DNA of 64,000 nucleotides from Luidia sarsii (lineage: Eukaryota > Echinodermata > Asteroidea > Paxillosida > Luidiidae), in the NCBI GenBank assembly GCA_949987565.1, contig OX465114.1, positions 4,306,832 to 4,370,831 on the forward strand. Direction: 5' to 3'. This document shows positions 24,446 through 35,199 of the stretch, piece by piece. Each line of letters opens with the position of its first letter. Position 1 is the stretch's first letter. The position numbers were made by a program, and so were the translations under genes. Below the pieces are notes generated by a model. That model did no database searches. It was not told where the DNA came from and worked only from the letters and a program-made list of their open reading frames with translations.

Positions 24446-24939
24446 GGTAGGATGATTGCCCTCTGATTAAAAACATCTATTTTAATTTCAAGCCCAAGTT
24501 ACATCCCTCGAAAAAAAATGTGATACAATGTAACAATACTGTACATCCGTGGCTTCACAGATATGCCTCCATTTGTTTCGTTTAAAAAAAAAATGGGATG
24601 GTTGATCAGGGAGGATCGCCCTCCTAATACATGTATAAGGGTGATTTGATTTCATTTCGATGGAAAAAAATAATTCATGTAGACCGATAAATAAACCGTA
24701 GATTGATATAGATTTAGATTTGAAAACATGTTTAAATTTTACGATCCTCTTCAAAATTATGCATGGCATTTTAAGAACAGGGAATAAAACCCTTTGAGTA
24801 AATTCACTCGTAGAAAGTGGACGGGTTAAGCCGTTACCTTTGGACGCGCGCCAGCATGGTTGGCCAGGTAACATGGATAACTTCGCCAGGTACGCTACAG
24901 ACAAATGTACCACGTGGCTACTTCCCGAGTCCCCGATTC

Positions 24940-25980
24940 CAACGCCTGCAGTCCCCGATTCAAACGCCCGCAATCGCTAGAGCCAACAGCTAGCGCAAAT
25001 AGCCGTGTCGGTCCCAAATCCCACGCAAAACTCGAACCCAACACTGTCCCGTATCCCGAGCAATACCCGAGCCCCGCGCGGTCCCGAATCCTGAGCAATA
25101 CCCGAGCCCCACGCGGTCCAGAATCCCGAGCAACACCGGGGCCCCACACGGTCCCGAGCCCAACGCGGTCCCGAGCCCCACGCGGTCCCGAATCCCGTGC
25201 AAGACCATAGCCCCACGCGGTCCCGAATCCTGTGCAACACCATAGCCCCACACCGTCCCGAATCCCGTGCAACACCATCGCCCCACGCCGTCCCGAATCC
25301 CGCGCAACACCATAGCCCCACGCCGTCCCGAATCCCACACAATACCCCGAGACGCACGTGGTCCCGAATCCCACGCAATACCCCGAGACGCACGTGGTCC
25401 CGAATCCCACGCAATACCCCGAGACGAACGTGGTCCCGAATCCCACGCAATACCCCGAGACAAACGTGGTCCCGAATCCCACGCAATACCCCGAGACGCA
25501 CGTGGTCCCGAATCCCACGCAAAACTCGAACCCAACACTGTCCCGAATCCCATGCAATACACGAACCCCACCCCACACAACGCCGTACCGAATCCACTGC
25601 CATGCAATACACGAACCCCACCCCACACAACGCTGTACCGAATCCGCTGCCATAGCAATACACGAACCCCACCCCACACAACGCCGTACCTAATCCGCTC
25701 CCGTGCAATACACGAACCCCACCCCACACAACGCTGTACCGAATCCGCTGCCATAGCAATACACAAACCCCAACCCACCCCACGCCGTACCGAACCCTAC
25801 CCCATGCCACGCTGTAACGAATCCGCTCCCATGCAATACACGAACCCCACCCCACGCCACGCCGTACCGAATCCGCTCCCATGCAATACACGAACCCCAC
25901 CCCACGCCACGCCGTACCGAATCCGCTCCAATGCAATACACGAACCCCACCCCACGCCACGCCGTACCGAAACTCCATTC
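24940..25980. repeat. GC-rich evolving minisatellite, 34-36-bp units grading into about 51-bp units
   Basis: The early part repeats GTCCCGAATCC with GAGCAATACCCGAGCCCC or GTGCAACACCATAGCCCC. The middle part repeats CCACGCAATACCCCGAGACG with ACGTGGTCCCGAAT (36 bp). The later part repeats ACACGAACCCCACCCCAC with CGCCGTACCGAATCCGCTCC (about 51 bp). All share the CGAATCC core. Long frames on both strands are products of the array; the base composition is far above the surrounding AT-rich DNA. Confidence 0.9.
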
Positions 25981-26225
25981 CTGGGACCGGTCCCGAGCCA
26001 ATTACCCGGTTCCAAACTTGGGACACCTCCCGAGCCTGGGACACCTCCCAAGCCTGGGACACCTCCCGAGCCAATTACCCGGTTCCAAACTTGGGACCGG
26101 TCCCAATCCTGGGACCGGTTCCAAAGCTGGGACACCTCCCGAGCCAATTACCTGGTTCCAAACCTGGGACACCTTCCGAGTCATTACCCGGTTCCAAATC
26201 TGGTACCTCCCCCCCGCGAAGGAAC
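25981..26225. repeat. Short direct repeats of CCAATTACCCGGTTCCAAAC and GGGACACCTCCC
   Basis: CCGAGCCAATTACCCGGTTC occurs several times, with GGGACACCTCCCGAGCC and GGGACCGGTCCC between them. It borders the GC-rich minisatellite and resembles the GGAACCGGTTCC-type sequence at 27285-27420. Confidence 0.75.
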
Positions 26226-26650
26226 CGGGTCCGAGTCCAATGCAATCGTGCAATAGCCGAGTCCTACGCTGGAGTCGCGCGAATCCGGCCGTATGTACGT
26301 GCAGAACAATGTAAGAACACAAGTAACAAGACGAGATAAATATATCTCTACCTAGGGAGCCAAGTGAACCCGTCACAACCATGTGGTCTGTAAAAGAATC
26401 GCGTGATTGGGCATTGGTAGCCGATGAAATACTGATGAAATCACACATGCTAGGGAGCCCTACTCAAACTTGCGCCACATCACACGGCAACACAAGTACA
26501 GTGCGTGTAGGGTGTAGTACAATGTATGCGTACAGAATTATCCATGATTGAATGGGGTCATTCAATGCATTGCTTATTGCTGCCACGTGCAGTACCACAG
26601 TAGCAGCCTGCGTTTGATTGTTGTGAATTTACAGGCATACAAAGTAAATT

Positions 26651-27166
26651 GTGTACATGTACGTGTGTACATGTACGTGTGTACATGTACGTGTGTACAT
26701 GTACGTGTGTACATGTACGTGTGTACATGTACGTGTGTACATGTACGTGTGTACATGTACGTGTGTACATGTACGTGTGTACATGTACGTGTGTACATGT
26801 ACGTGTGTACATGTACGTGTGTACATGTACGTGTGTACATGTACGTGTGTACATGTACGTGTGTACATGTACGTGTGTACATGTACGTGTGTACATGTAC
26901 GTGTGTACATGTACGTGTGTACATGTACGTGTGTACATGTACGTGTGTACATGTACGTGTGTACATGTACGTGTGTACATGTACGTGTGTACATGTACGT
27001 GTGTACATGTACGTGTGTACATGTACGTGTGTACATGTACGTGTGTACATGTACGTGTGTACATGTACGTGTGTACATGTACGTGTGTACATGTACGTGT
27101 GTACATGTACGTGTGTACATGTACGTGTGTACATCTACGTGTGTACATCTACGTGTGTACATGTGT
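26651..27166. repeat. 14-bp array of GTGTGTACATGTAC, 34 perfect copies
   Basis: ACATGTACGTGTGT repeats without change from 26655 to 27130 (34 units), then two units carry ACATCTAC and the array ends. Every base alternates purine and pyrimidine, and each unit holds the 10-bp palindrome GTACATGTAC. All frames are open on both strands because of this, so encoded 14-residue repeats are artefacts. Confidence 0.98.
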
Positions 27167-27284
27167 CATGCACCCATTGCACTGTGCATGTACAAACCAA
27201 CATTGCATAAGTTATCCATGGTTGGGTGGGGCCAGGCCATTGCGTGACTGCGTGTTCGCTAAATGTGCGCTGGGCCGCGCTGGC

Positions 27285-27425
27285 CACAGAGTTTGGAACC
27301 GGTTCCTCTGAAGCGGGAACCGTCCAAAGCGGGTACCTGGTTAAAAAAAAAGCGGAACCACGGTTCCGGTTCCCATTTTGGAACCGCGGTTCCACTTGGA
27401 ACCGGGAGAACCACCCAAGCCTACA
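27285..27425. repeat. GGAACC/GGTTCC palindrome-rich segment
   Basis: GGAACCGGTTCC, GCGGAACCACGGTTCCGG, GGAACCGCGGTTCC and GGAACCGGGAGAACC lie within 140 bp, making several nested hairpins. It might be the terminus of an inverted-repeat transposon; no partner end was found. Confidence 0.5.
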
Positions 27426-27576
27426 GTACAGTATCAAAATAAAAGGTGACACTGGACTCAAAAATTGACCTTCGTGACATGTGACTCTGAACAGACCAGG
27501 ATGACGTGTCTGAAACGGCCTTCCACAGCTACGGCTTTTGTCTTCGTATATCCATGTATTTCCAATAGACCTACTG

Positions 27577-27615
27577 TAGGTAGACCTAGTAGGTAGACCT
27601 AGTAGGTAGACCTAG
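27577..27615. repeat. 13-bp tandem repeat, 3 copies
   Basis: TAGGTAGACCTAG is repeated three times head to tail, perfectly. Confidence 0.9.
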
Positions 27616-27689
27616 CTCAAAACGCCCATTTCAGACACGGCCTAAGAACTGTAAAGACTCTGACTCAATTACAGGTATGCTTTTGTTCA

Positions 27690-30252
27690 CCTGGATTACT
27701 GGCCACACAGGACAGCACAGCAAGCATAGAGGGATGGCATGCTGCCATACAGGACAGCACACATGGAGGGGATAGCATACTGCCACACAGGACAGCACGC
27801 ATGGAGAGACAGCATGCTGCCATACAGGACAGCACGCATGGAGGGGATAGCATGTTGCCACAGGACAGCACACAGGGAGGGGACAGCATGCTGCCACACA
27901 TGACAGCACGCATGGAGGGATAGCATGCTGCCATACAGGACAGCACGCATGGAGGGGATAGCATGCTGCCACACATGACAGCACACATGGAGGGGACAGC
28001 ATGCTGCCACACATGACAGCACGCATGGAGGGATAGCATGCTGCCACACAGGACAGCACGCATGGAGGGGATAGCATGCTGCCATACAGGACAGCACACA
28101 TGGAAGGATAGCATGCTGCCACACAGGACAGCACGCATGGAGGGATAGCATGCTGCCATACAGCACAGTACGGAGGGAGGGACAGCATGCTGCCACACAT
28201 GACAGCACGCATGGAGGGGATAGCATGCTGCCACACAGGACAGCACACATGGAAGGATAGCATGCTGCCACACAGGACAGCACGCATGGAGGGATAGCAT
28301 GCTGCCATACAGCACAGTACGGAGGGAGGGACAGCATGCTGCCATACAGGACAGCACGCATGGAGGGGATAGCATGTTGCCACAGGACAGCACGCATGGA
28401 GGGACAGCATGCTGCCACACAGGACAGCACACATGGAGGGGACAGCATGCTGCCACACATGACAGCACGCATGGAGGGATAGCATGCTGCCACACAGGAC
28501 AGCACACATGGAAGGATAGCATGCTGCCACACAGGACAGCACGCATGGAGGGATAGCATGCTGCCATACAGCACAGTACGGAGGGAGGGACAGCATGCTG
28601 CCACACAGGACAGCACGCATGGAGGGGATAGCATGCTGCCACACAGGACAGCATGCTGCCACACATGACAGCACGGATGGAGGGGATAGCATGCTGCCAT
28701 ACAGGACAGCACGAATGGAGGGACAGCATGCTGCAACACACGACAGCACGCATGGAGGGGATAGCATGCTGCCACACAGGACAGCATGCATGGAGGGACA
28801 GCATGCTGCCACACATGACAGCACGGATGGAGGGGATAGCATGCTGCCATACAGGACAGCACGAATGGAGGGACAGCATGCTGCAAAACAGGACAGCACG
28901 CATGGAGGGATAGCATGCTGCCACACAGGACAGCACGAATGGAGGGATAGCATGCTGCCACACAGGACAGCATGCATGGAGGGGATAGCATGCTGCCACA
29001 CATGACAGCACGCATGGAGGGGAGAGCATGCTGCCATACAGGACAGCACGAATGGAGGGACAGCATGCTGCAACACAGGACAGCACGCATGGAGGGATAG
29101 CATGCTGCCACACAGGACAGCATGCATGGAGGGACAGCATGCTGCCACACATGACAGCACGCATGGAGGGGATAGCATGCTGCCACACATGACAGCACGC
29201 ATGGAGGGGATAGCATGCTGCCACACAGGACAGCACGCATGGAGGGGAGAGCATGCTGCCATACAGGACAGCACGAATGGAGGGACAGCATGCTGCAACA
29301 CAGGACAGCACACATGGAGGGATAGCATGCTGCCACACAGGACAGCATGCATGGAGGGACAGCATGCTGCCACACATGACAGCACGCATGGAGGGGACAG
29401 CATGCTGCCACACAGGACAGCACGCATGGAGGGGAGAGCATGCTGCCATACAGGACAGCACGAATGGAGGGACAGCATGCTGCAACACAGGACAGCACAC
29501 ATGGAGGGATAGCATGCTGCCACACAGGACAGCATGCATGGAGGGACAGCATGCTGCCACACAGGACAGCATGCATGGAGGGACAGCATGCTGCCACACA
29601 TGACAGCACGCATGGAGGGGATAGCATGCTGCCACACATGACAGCACGCATGGAGGAGATAGCATGCTGCCACACAGGACAGCACGCATGGAGGGACAGC
29701 ATGCTGCCACACAGGACAGCACACATCGAGGGGATAGCATGCTGCCACACATGACAGCACGCATGGAGGGGATAGCATGCTGCCACACAGGACAGCACGC
29801 ATGGAGGGATAGCATGCTGCTATACAGGACAGCACGCATGGAGGGATAGCATGCTGCCACACAGGACAGCACGCATGGAGGGGATAGCATGCTGCCACAC
29901 AGGACAGCATGCATGGAGGGACAGCATGCTGCCACACATGACAGCACGCATGGAGGGGATAGCATGCTGCCACACATGACAGCACACATGGAGGGATAGC
30001 ATGTTGCCACACAGGACAGCACGCATGGAGGGGATAGCATGCTGCCACACATGACAGCACACATCGAGGGGATAGCATGTTGCCACACAGGACAGCACGC
30101 ATGGAGGGGATAGCATGCTGCCACACAGGACAGCACGCATGGAGGGATAGCATGCTGCCATACAGGACAGCACACATGGAGGGATAGCATGCTGACACAC
30201 AGGACAGCACACATGGAGGAATAGCATGCTGCCACACAGGACAGCACACATG
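27690..30252. repeat. 37/38-bp minisatellite, nearly 70 copies
   Basis: Unit: ACAGGACAGCACGCATGGAG, then GGATAGCATGCTGCCAC. A one-base difference (GAGGGATAG or GAGGGGATAG) makes 37- or 38-bp units. Neither is divisible by three, and the minus-strand unit contains no stop in any phase, so three overlapping minus-strand frames run through the array, the longest 970 codons. Blocks of several units recur (for example the CACAGTACGGAGGGAGGG variant at about 28163, 28313 and 28573), showing duplication of multi-unit segments. I see no evidence of a real gene. Confidence 0.95.
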
Positions 30253-30779
30253 TCTAATTCCCGAGATTATGCCATGACATGATGCGAATGCGGGATTGGG
30301 CCAAATTGGCCCGACGATGCCTTGCTTGCACCATTCATATATATCCAGTCTTGAATACAGCACTTCATGATGCTTTCTTTCCTCATTCTCTCGTGTTCTC
30401 CGCCTGCGCAAATGCGTGTAAAACAGCAAAAGAAAGATCATCTCATACGGAACATCGCGATTGAGTGCAGGAGCCATGTTGCTTCTGAATCCATTGCATT
30501 GTGCATTGTTTATACGAATTTTGGAACTTGCGATGACCTGCACAAGATACTAGTGTGAACAGTTTGCGGTAATCTCGGGGTTGAAGTCACCCCAGGTTGA
30601 AATAAGTTCGGTTTGCATAAATTAAGTGTGAAATGATACCAGGTTGAACGCAGGGTTAAAACATTCAATTTTCAATGTGGGGCAAGAATTTCTCAACCAG
30701 AGAGTGTAGTGTGAACTGTGAAAAGGCTAATACATGTATGTAGTGCACTCAGGGATCTGTTTCAAAGTTTCCAACTTGT
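30253..30779. other. Gene-free spacer
   Basis: Non-coding. 30570-30720 has GGGGTTGAAGTCACCCC- and GGGTTAAAAC-type short inverted pieces that could be an old mobile element. No gene or RNA seen. Confidence 0.45.
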
Positions 30780-30960
30780 TTTAATCACATTTTAAATACT
30801 TTGAAAAATGGCAATGAAGACTGACTAGACCAGGACTTGAACCCTCGGGTTTTGCATACCAGAGGCTCTCACTGTCTATAATATCCAGCCCATAGATGGG
30901 GGCCTTCCTGAATAGTTAACTAGTCTTTTAAAAATGGTACATTATTCCAAATCACAAAAA
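30780..30960 (-). mobile_element. tRNA-derived SINE, copy 2
   Basis: The minus-strand head at 30820-30892 has GGCTGGAT at its start, a degenerate A box, CTGGTATGCAAAACC in the anticodon arm and GGTTCAAGTCC as the B box, followed by GTCTAGTCAGTC. It matches copy 1 at 18.7 kb but is more diverged. Confidence 0.65.
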
Positions 30961-31089
30961 CCATGCATCATTGGCGCTGAAAAGAGGGCCAGTGTGAGTT
31001 TTGGAGGCTGACGGAACAACTACATGTACAATGCTTTTTGGAATTTAATATTTCAAATAATACTGTGGTGTCGGTAAAATTTAGTTTTT

Positions 31090-31265
31090 TCTAATTTTGA
31101 ATAATGGGAAAGGGACTTGTGGACTATTTGGGAGGCCACTATCTAATGGCTGGGTAGCTCAGATGGGAAGAGCGCTGGTACGCAAAACACGAGCCAAAGT
31201 TTTCTTTGCCATTTTTATAATTTATTTGAAAGAGGTAGAAAGTTCATTTAATTTGAAAGGGGAAG
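31090..31265 (+). mobile_element. tRNA-derived SINE, copy 3, inverted relative to copy 2
   Basis: The plus-strand head at 31148-31192 reads GGCTGGGTAGCTCAGATGGG, then AAGAGCGCTGGTACGCAAAA, followed by AAAGTTTTCTTTGCC shared with the other copies. The B box is deleted. Copies 2 and 3 face each other about 250 bp apart. Confidence 0.65.
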
Positions 31266-31589
31266 CAGCCATAAACCTGTGGAGGCCGTCCTTGGTGATG
31301 TCATGAAAGGACAGCCTGGTCTCTTACTCTTGTCGGGGAAGCGTCACATTGTACATTTGTATACAGGCCTACAGTCAGTGCACATTTCTTTCATGAGAAC
31401 AGATTTCAGGAGTAAATATAGATAAATTTGTTGCCTGCAAGATTCGTTGCTGAAGGTTGCAGCAATGGAATACCGGTAAATGTGTTTTTAATCCCTGATG
31501 ATCCTTGAATAATTAATATGCAAAAATGTTACAAACTGCCTACAGTGTGTACCTATTTAAAATGACCAAAAGGCAAATGTATACAAAAT

Positions 31590-31665
31590 AAGAGGGCAGG
31601 TCCTTCCTCAAAGGCAGAATTATGCATTTGAGAAAGGTCCTGCTAGGATCAAAATGACATGCCTT
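31590..31665. repeat. Inverted pair of the TTTGAGAAAGGTCCTGC motif
   Basis: AGGTCCTTCCTCAAAGGCAG is followed by TTTGAGAAAGGTCCTGCTAG and GATCAAAATG; the two halves are partial reverse complements. The motif recurs at 32.5, 39.9, 42.8, 44.0 and 47.0 kb. Confidence 0.75.
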
Positions 31666-31794
31666 GAATAAGCCACATTGTTAAAATTCACACTAACTGA
31701 CGCAACCGAAATAATCTGACCCATTCAAAGCGTGCAGTGTCCATTTCGAAGCTTCGTTTCCTGGAGAACATTTGGGCTCATACATGTGTGGTTT

Positions 31795-32119
31795 TGCACT
31801 GCTTTCTGGCAGTACACCATCGTTCAGCTCGCGTGTGTATAACTACATGCGGTATATACATGTAGTAGGGGTACATGTACATCCATCCGGGCCCATGTGG
31901 GAGTTGTCTGTCAGTCAACATACCCCCCGCAGTGACTGGCGGGCCATTCGAAAAGATGGCGGTTTGCGGGAACGCGAATTCGACCACCGAATTCCATATT
32001 TCCCACTTTTCGTGAAACTCGTAGGGGAGTAGCACAGAGGTACATGTAATTGTAGGTTGTTTTTAACACCCAATCAGATAAGCCAAATTTTTCTCTGGGT
32101 TTCATTCCCCTTTTATGCC
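31795..32119 (-). mobile_element. Partial Kolobok/T2-like element (second copy)
   Basis: Read on the minus strand it matches 6385-6700: AGGGGAATGAAACCCAGAG, GTTAAAAACAACCTACAATT, ACGAGTTTCA, CCGCCAGTCACTGCGGGGGG, GGGCCCGGATGGATGTAC and GAACGATGGTGTAC. It stops at the start of the THAP-coding part. The terminal TTAA has decayed to TTTTA. Confidence 0.75.
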
Positions 32120-32529
32120 AAATGATTTTTTTCCTTCTATTTGTTGGTCTTAGTTGACCTTGAACCAAGTATAGCTTTCAGCATGTTGTGCCTATGTGCA
32201 GACCTACATGTACAAACCTTTGGGATAACAAAACTGTACTCTGAAAGTCGGACTCACCCACAGGAGTACACCATAGTGCAAAATAAATCAATTCAGTATT
32301 GCCTCGCAGACTGAGTACTGCGTGCATCTCCGTGCACCGCCGATAGTGCTGCATAGTGTGTCGAAGCGTACATGTACATGTAGTCTCAGTTGCAGGTACA
32401 TGTATGTCAAAATGACAAAACCCGTATTTTATGGGGGGGGGGGTAGAAAGGTTCATGGTTCTGTTTGACATCTTGTAGAAAACTCTCCAGGCATATTCTT
32501 CAGTGAGAATATGCAAATATCAAAACATT

Positions 32530-32640
32530 AGGGAAGCTTGAGATTTTGATCCTTGCAGGACCATTCTCAAAGGTAGAGTCACTCTGCCTTTGAGAAAGGT
32601 CCTGCTAGGATCAAAATGTTGGGCTCTCCTAATGTTTTGA
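32530..32640. repeat. 111-bp hairpin built on the AAAGGTCCTGCTAGGATC motif
   Basis: The left arm AAAACATTAGG ... TTTTGATCCTTGCAGGAC, CTCAAAGG and the right arm CCTTTGAGAAAGGTCCTGC, GGATCAAAA ... CCTAATGTTTTG are reverse complements over nearly the full length, with a minimal loop at about 32581. It is MITE-like. Confidence 0.8.
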
Positions 32641-33765
32641 AAGACAACAGGATAGCCGAGAACGTGTCAGAGAAAATGTTGGAACAGGGTGGAGAAACAT
32701 GTTGTATTATTCATATCTCAGAATATATTCCATCCATTGTAGACAAAAATTGCAATGCCCCTATGATTTTTACAATCACCACGACATGTCCATTTCTGCC
32801 ACATACACATACCAAGGAACAACCACTGCACACAGTAACAAGCTGCATGGCTGAATCAATGCACACCATTTCACCATTCATGGGTATTGACTGCCATTTA
32901 TTTTGTTGCAGGTTTTGAAATTAATAGTTGTCTGCTGCCTATTGATCAATATAAAAACAGGGCTGTAGCCAACTCAGAAACCATTCTAGTCCATCCATCA
33001 TTAGTGGCATTCTGTGAACTTCAGAAGACAAGCTATCACTTGAAAAGAATACATACTCTGTAAACATGATTACTACATGTACATGTACATGGTCCCTGCA
33101 ATGTCCCGATGTACATGTCACTGGAAAAGGGTTTCCTCGGAAAGAGAAGTGATTCACAAACGCAGATTCTAGTATGGCGATGAAACATTAGACCAGTTAC
33201 AAATAAAGCAGAAGTTGCCACTACATTCAGTAACTTTTGTGTTCAGTTTTATGGCAATTTTTTTTTTCATGAGTGTTTTAAGGATAAGTGCATGGGGATT
33301 GGGGAGGCCTTTAGACATGCAGGGAAAACCTGCTGGTGTCATTATGGTCTACTAAGTTTACTCAGATAGAAATATCATTGCTACTACATATTTCCCCAAG
33401 GCTTCTGAGGCATTAACCTCCAGTGAAAGATAACGAGCAGCTATTTGCAAACAGAGCCATGTATATCACAACTTCACCAAATATGGAAAGAAATTGCTGA
33501 GTAACCATCAGGATAGAGAACATGTACCAAACATGGACCACAAATACACTGGGTGGTCTGCAACCCACAAGTTGAGATCCTGGACTTCATGGGACAGCAG
33601 TCTACACAGCCCATACAGTTCACTTCTCCTTGACACTTACATGTATTTGGACTATTTGGGAATCAAATGCTTTCAAAAATATGTCCACGTACAGTATATG
33701 GAACCATGGTCTAAAATCACAGCAAATACACAAGTACAAATGCATTAAATGGCATCATTTTTTCT
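32641..33765. other. Gene-free flank downstream of the DBHS gene
   Basis: No coding sequence recognised. Contains ACATGTACATGTACATG at about 33076 and a T run at 33258. Nothing else noted. Confidence 0.45.
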
Positions 33766-34965
33766 TTAAGCTAAAAGTATTTATTTTAGAAACAAAGAAA
33801 ACAATACAAAGGATGCACCTTATTCCTGTAATTATTGTTGCAATTGCAAGAAAAATATTGGGATTAGTTTGCACAGAAGCGGTGAGGGCCAGGGAACTGT
33901 TTTGCATGATCAAAACATAAATAGATCTATTCTTGTTGTATGAGCTTGAATTCATTACCACATTTTGAAATCACCAAAGAAAATCTTTACAGCTGATACT
34001 TAACCAACAGATAAAACAGATTTCTAAAACTACAAGCAACAATGAATAATGTCTACATGATAAAATCCTGAAATTATTAAGACGTATTACAACAAACAAA
34101 TAAAAAAAAATCACCTAAACTATCCTTTTTGTGCTCAAAAAATAGCAGCTGGAATTCAAAACCAACAGACTTTTGTCGTTCATTGAAAGAAACAAATTTA
34201 AACTAAATCAATAACTATAGACATGGACATCCAGCTCTTACAAGGTCTGACATCGTTAAATGGAACTGCCCTAAAGTAAGAAAGCAATACATTCAATTAC
34301 AGCAAACATCCTACAGCTTGTTTATAATTCTCTCAAAACTTTTTAATTCACCTTTTGTATTGACCTAATGAAATTCAGAATAAAGGTCCAAACATTATCT
34401 TGTAAGAGAATAAAGACGGTCAGTAAAGCACGCATCTACAAGTTTTTTCACTCACTAATGAATTGTTGAACAATTCCTAGATGTACCTTTCTAAAAACAT
34501 TGAGTCTAATCTAAGAAACCCTTAAAAACCACCAACTGTGGTATATCCAATTCATAACTAAACATAACACCTAAGTATACACCAACACTGTCAAAATGTC
34601 ATTAATGTTCATGCTTCATCTTAGATGTACTGAAAAAGGCATTATGACTGACTAGATCTTTGAAATGATGAGAATAAAATGTTACAGAATCCTATTCAAA
34701 TATGTCTGCCAAGGACAGCCCTACTTATAGATTTGTTTGAGCTTGTGTCTATTCCACACAATGGAAATCAAAGCATATCTGCAACATGAATAACGTAATG
34801 AGCTACTTGCTGAGAGTCAGTAGCATTCATAAATACAAGTGACAGTAATCCATGGGGTGTAGTTGTTGAACTCAGTGCATACCGGTATGTAGAATACTAG
34901 TCCAGACTTACCATTTTTATTCTAAGAGAATTACACGGCTTAATACATGAGTGGAGCGAAAAACC
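33766..34965 (-). other. Likely 3' untranslated region of the DBHS gene
   Basis: Minus-strand AATAAA signals lie at 34916-34921 (45 nt after the stop) and 33780-33785; an ATTAAA is at 34342-34347. The short or the long 3' UTR could be used. A strong donor-like GGTAAGTCTGG (GT at 34911-34910) lies 54 nt after the stop codon, so splicing inside the 3' UTR is possible. Confidence 0.4.
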
Positions 34966-35199
34966 CTAGTAGTGACGAGCACGTTTAGCCACGTACTCCT
35001 CATGGCGATCACGGCGATCCATATCACGGCGGTCCATAGATGGTGGAGGTCTGGTTCTTATCTCCTCCAATGGCCGTGGACCACCTGTAGAAGCCCCTCT
35101 ATAAGAGCCACCACCCTGTTGGGGCCCTCCCATTCCTCCTGCCCCTGCCTGCCCACGCCCACCCATGTTCTGAGGTGGCTGGTCAAACCGGGATTGACG
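34966..35199 (-). CDS. DBHS exon 9: RGG/Arg-rich C-terminus and stop
   Basis: Acceptor ACAATAG|CGTCAATC; encodes [17 protein letters not shown], glycine-rich [16 protein letters not shown], then [19 protein letters not shown] and ends VAKRARHY with TAG at 34968-34966. A basic, tyrosine-ended tail is typical of the family and likely acts in nuclear import. Confidence 0.93.
   Translation of the reverse strand, partial: RQSRFDQPPQNMGGRGQAGAGGMGGPQQGGGSYRGASTGGPRPLEEIRTRPPPSMDRRDMDRRDRHEEYVAKRARHY

Noticed and set aside
24895..26448. Frames up to 365 codons on both strands in GC-rich DNA
   Set aside because: They track the GC-rich minisatellite; overlapping open frames on both strands and repeat-derived peptides argue against coding.
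26548..27311. Several 180-220-codon frames on both strands with 14-residue repeats
   Set aside because: All come from the stop-free 14-bp array; both strands and all phases are open at once.
27631..30543. 970-codon minus-strand frame with Cys/His-rich repeats
   Set aside because: It is the 37/38-bp minisatellite read in one of three equally open phases; no domain, no splice logic and no unique coding sequence at either end.
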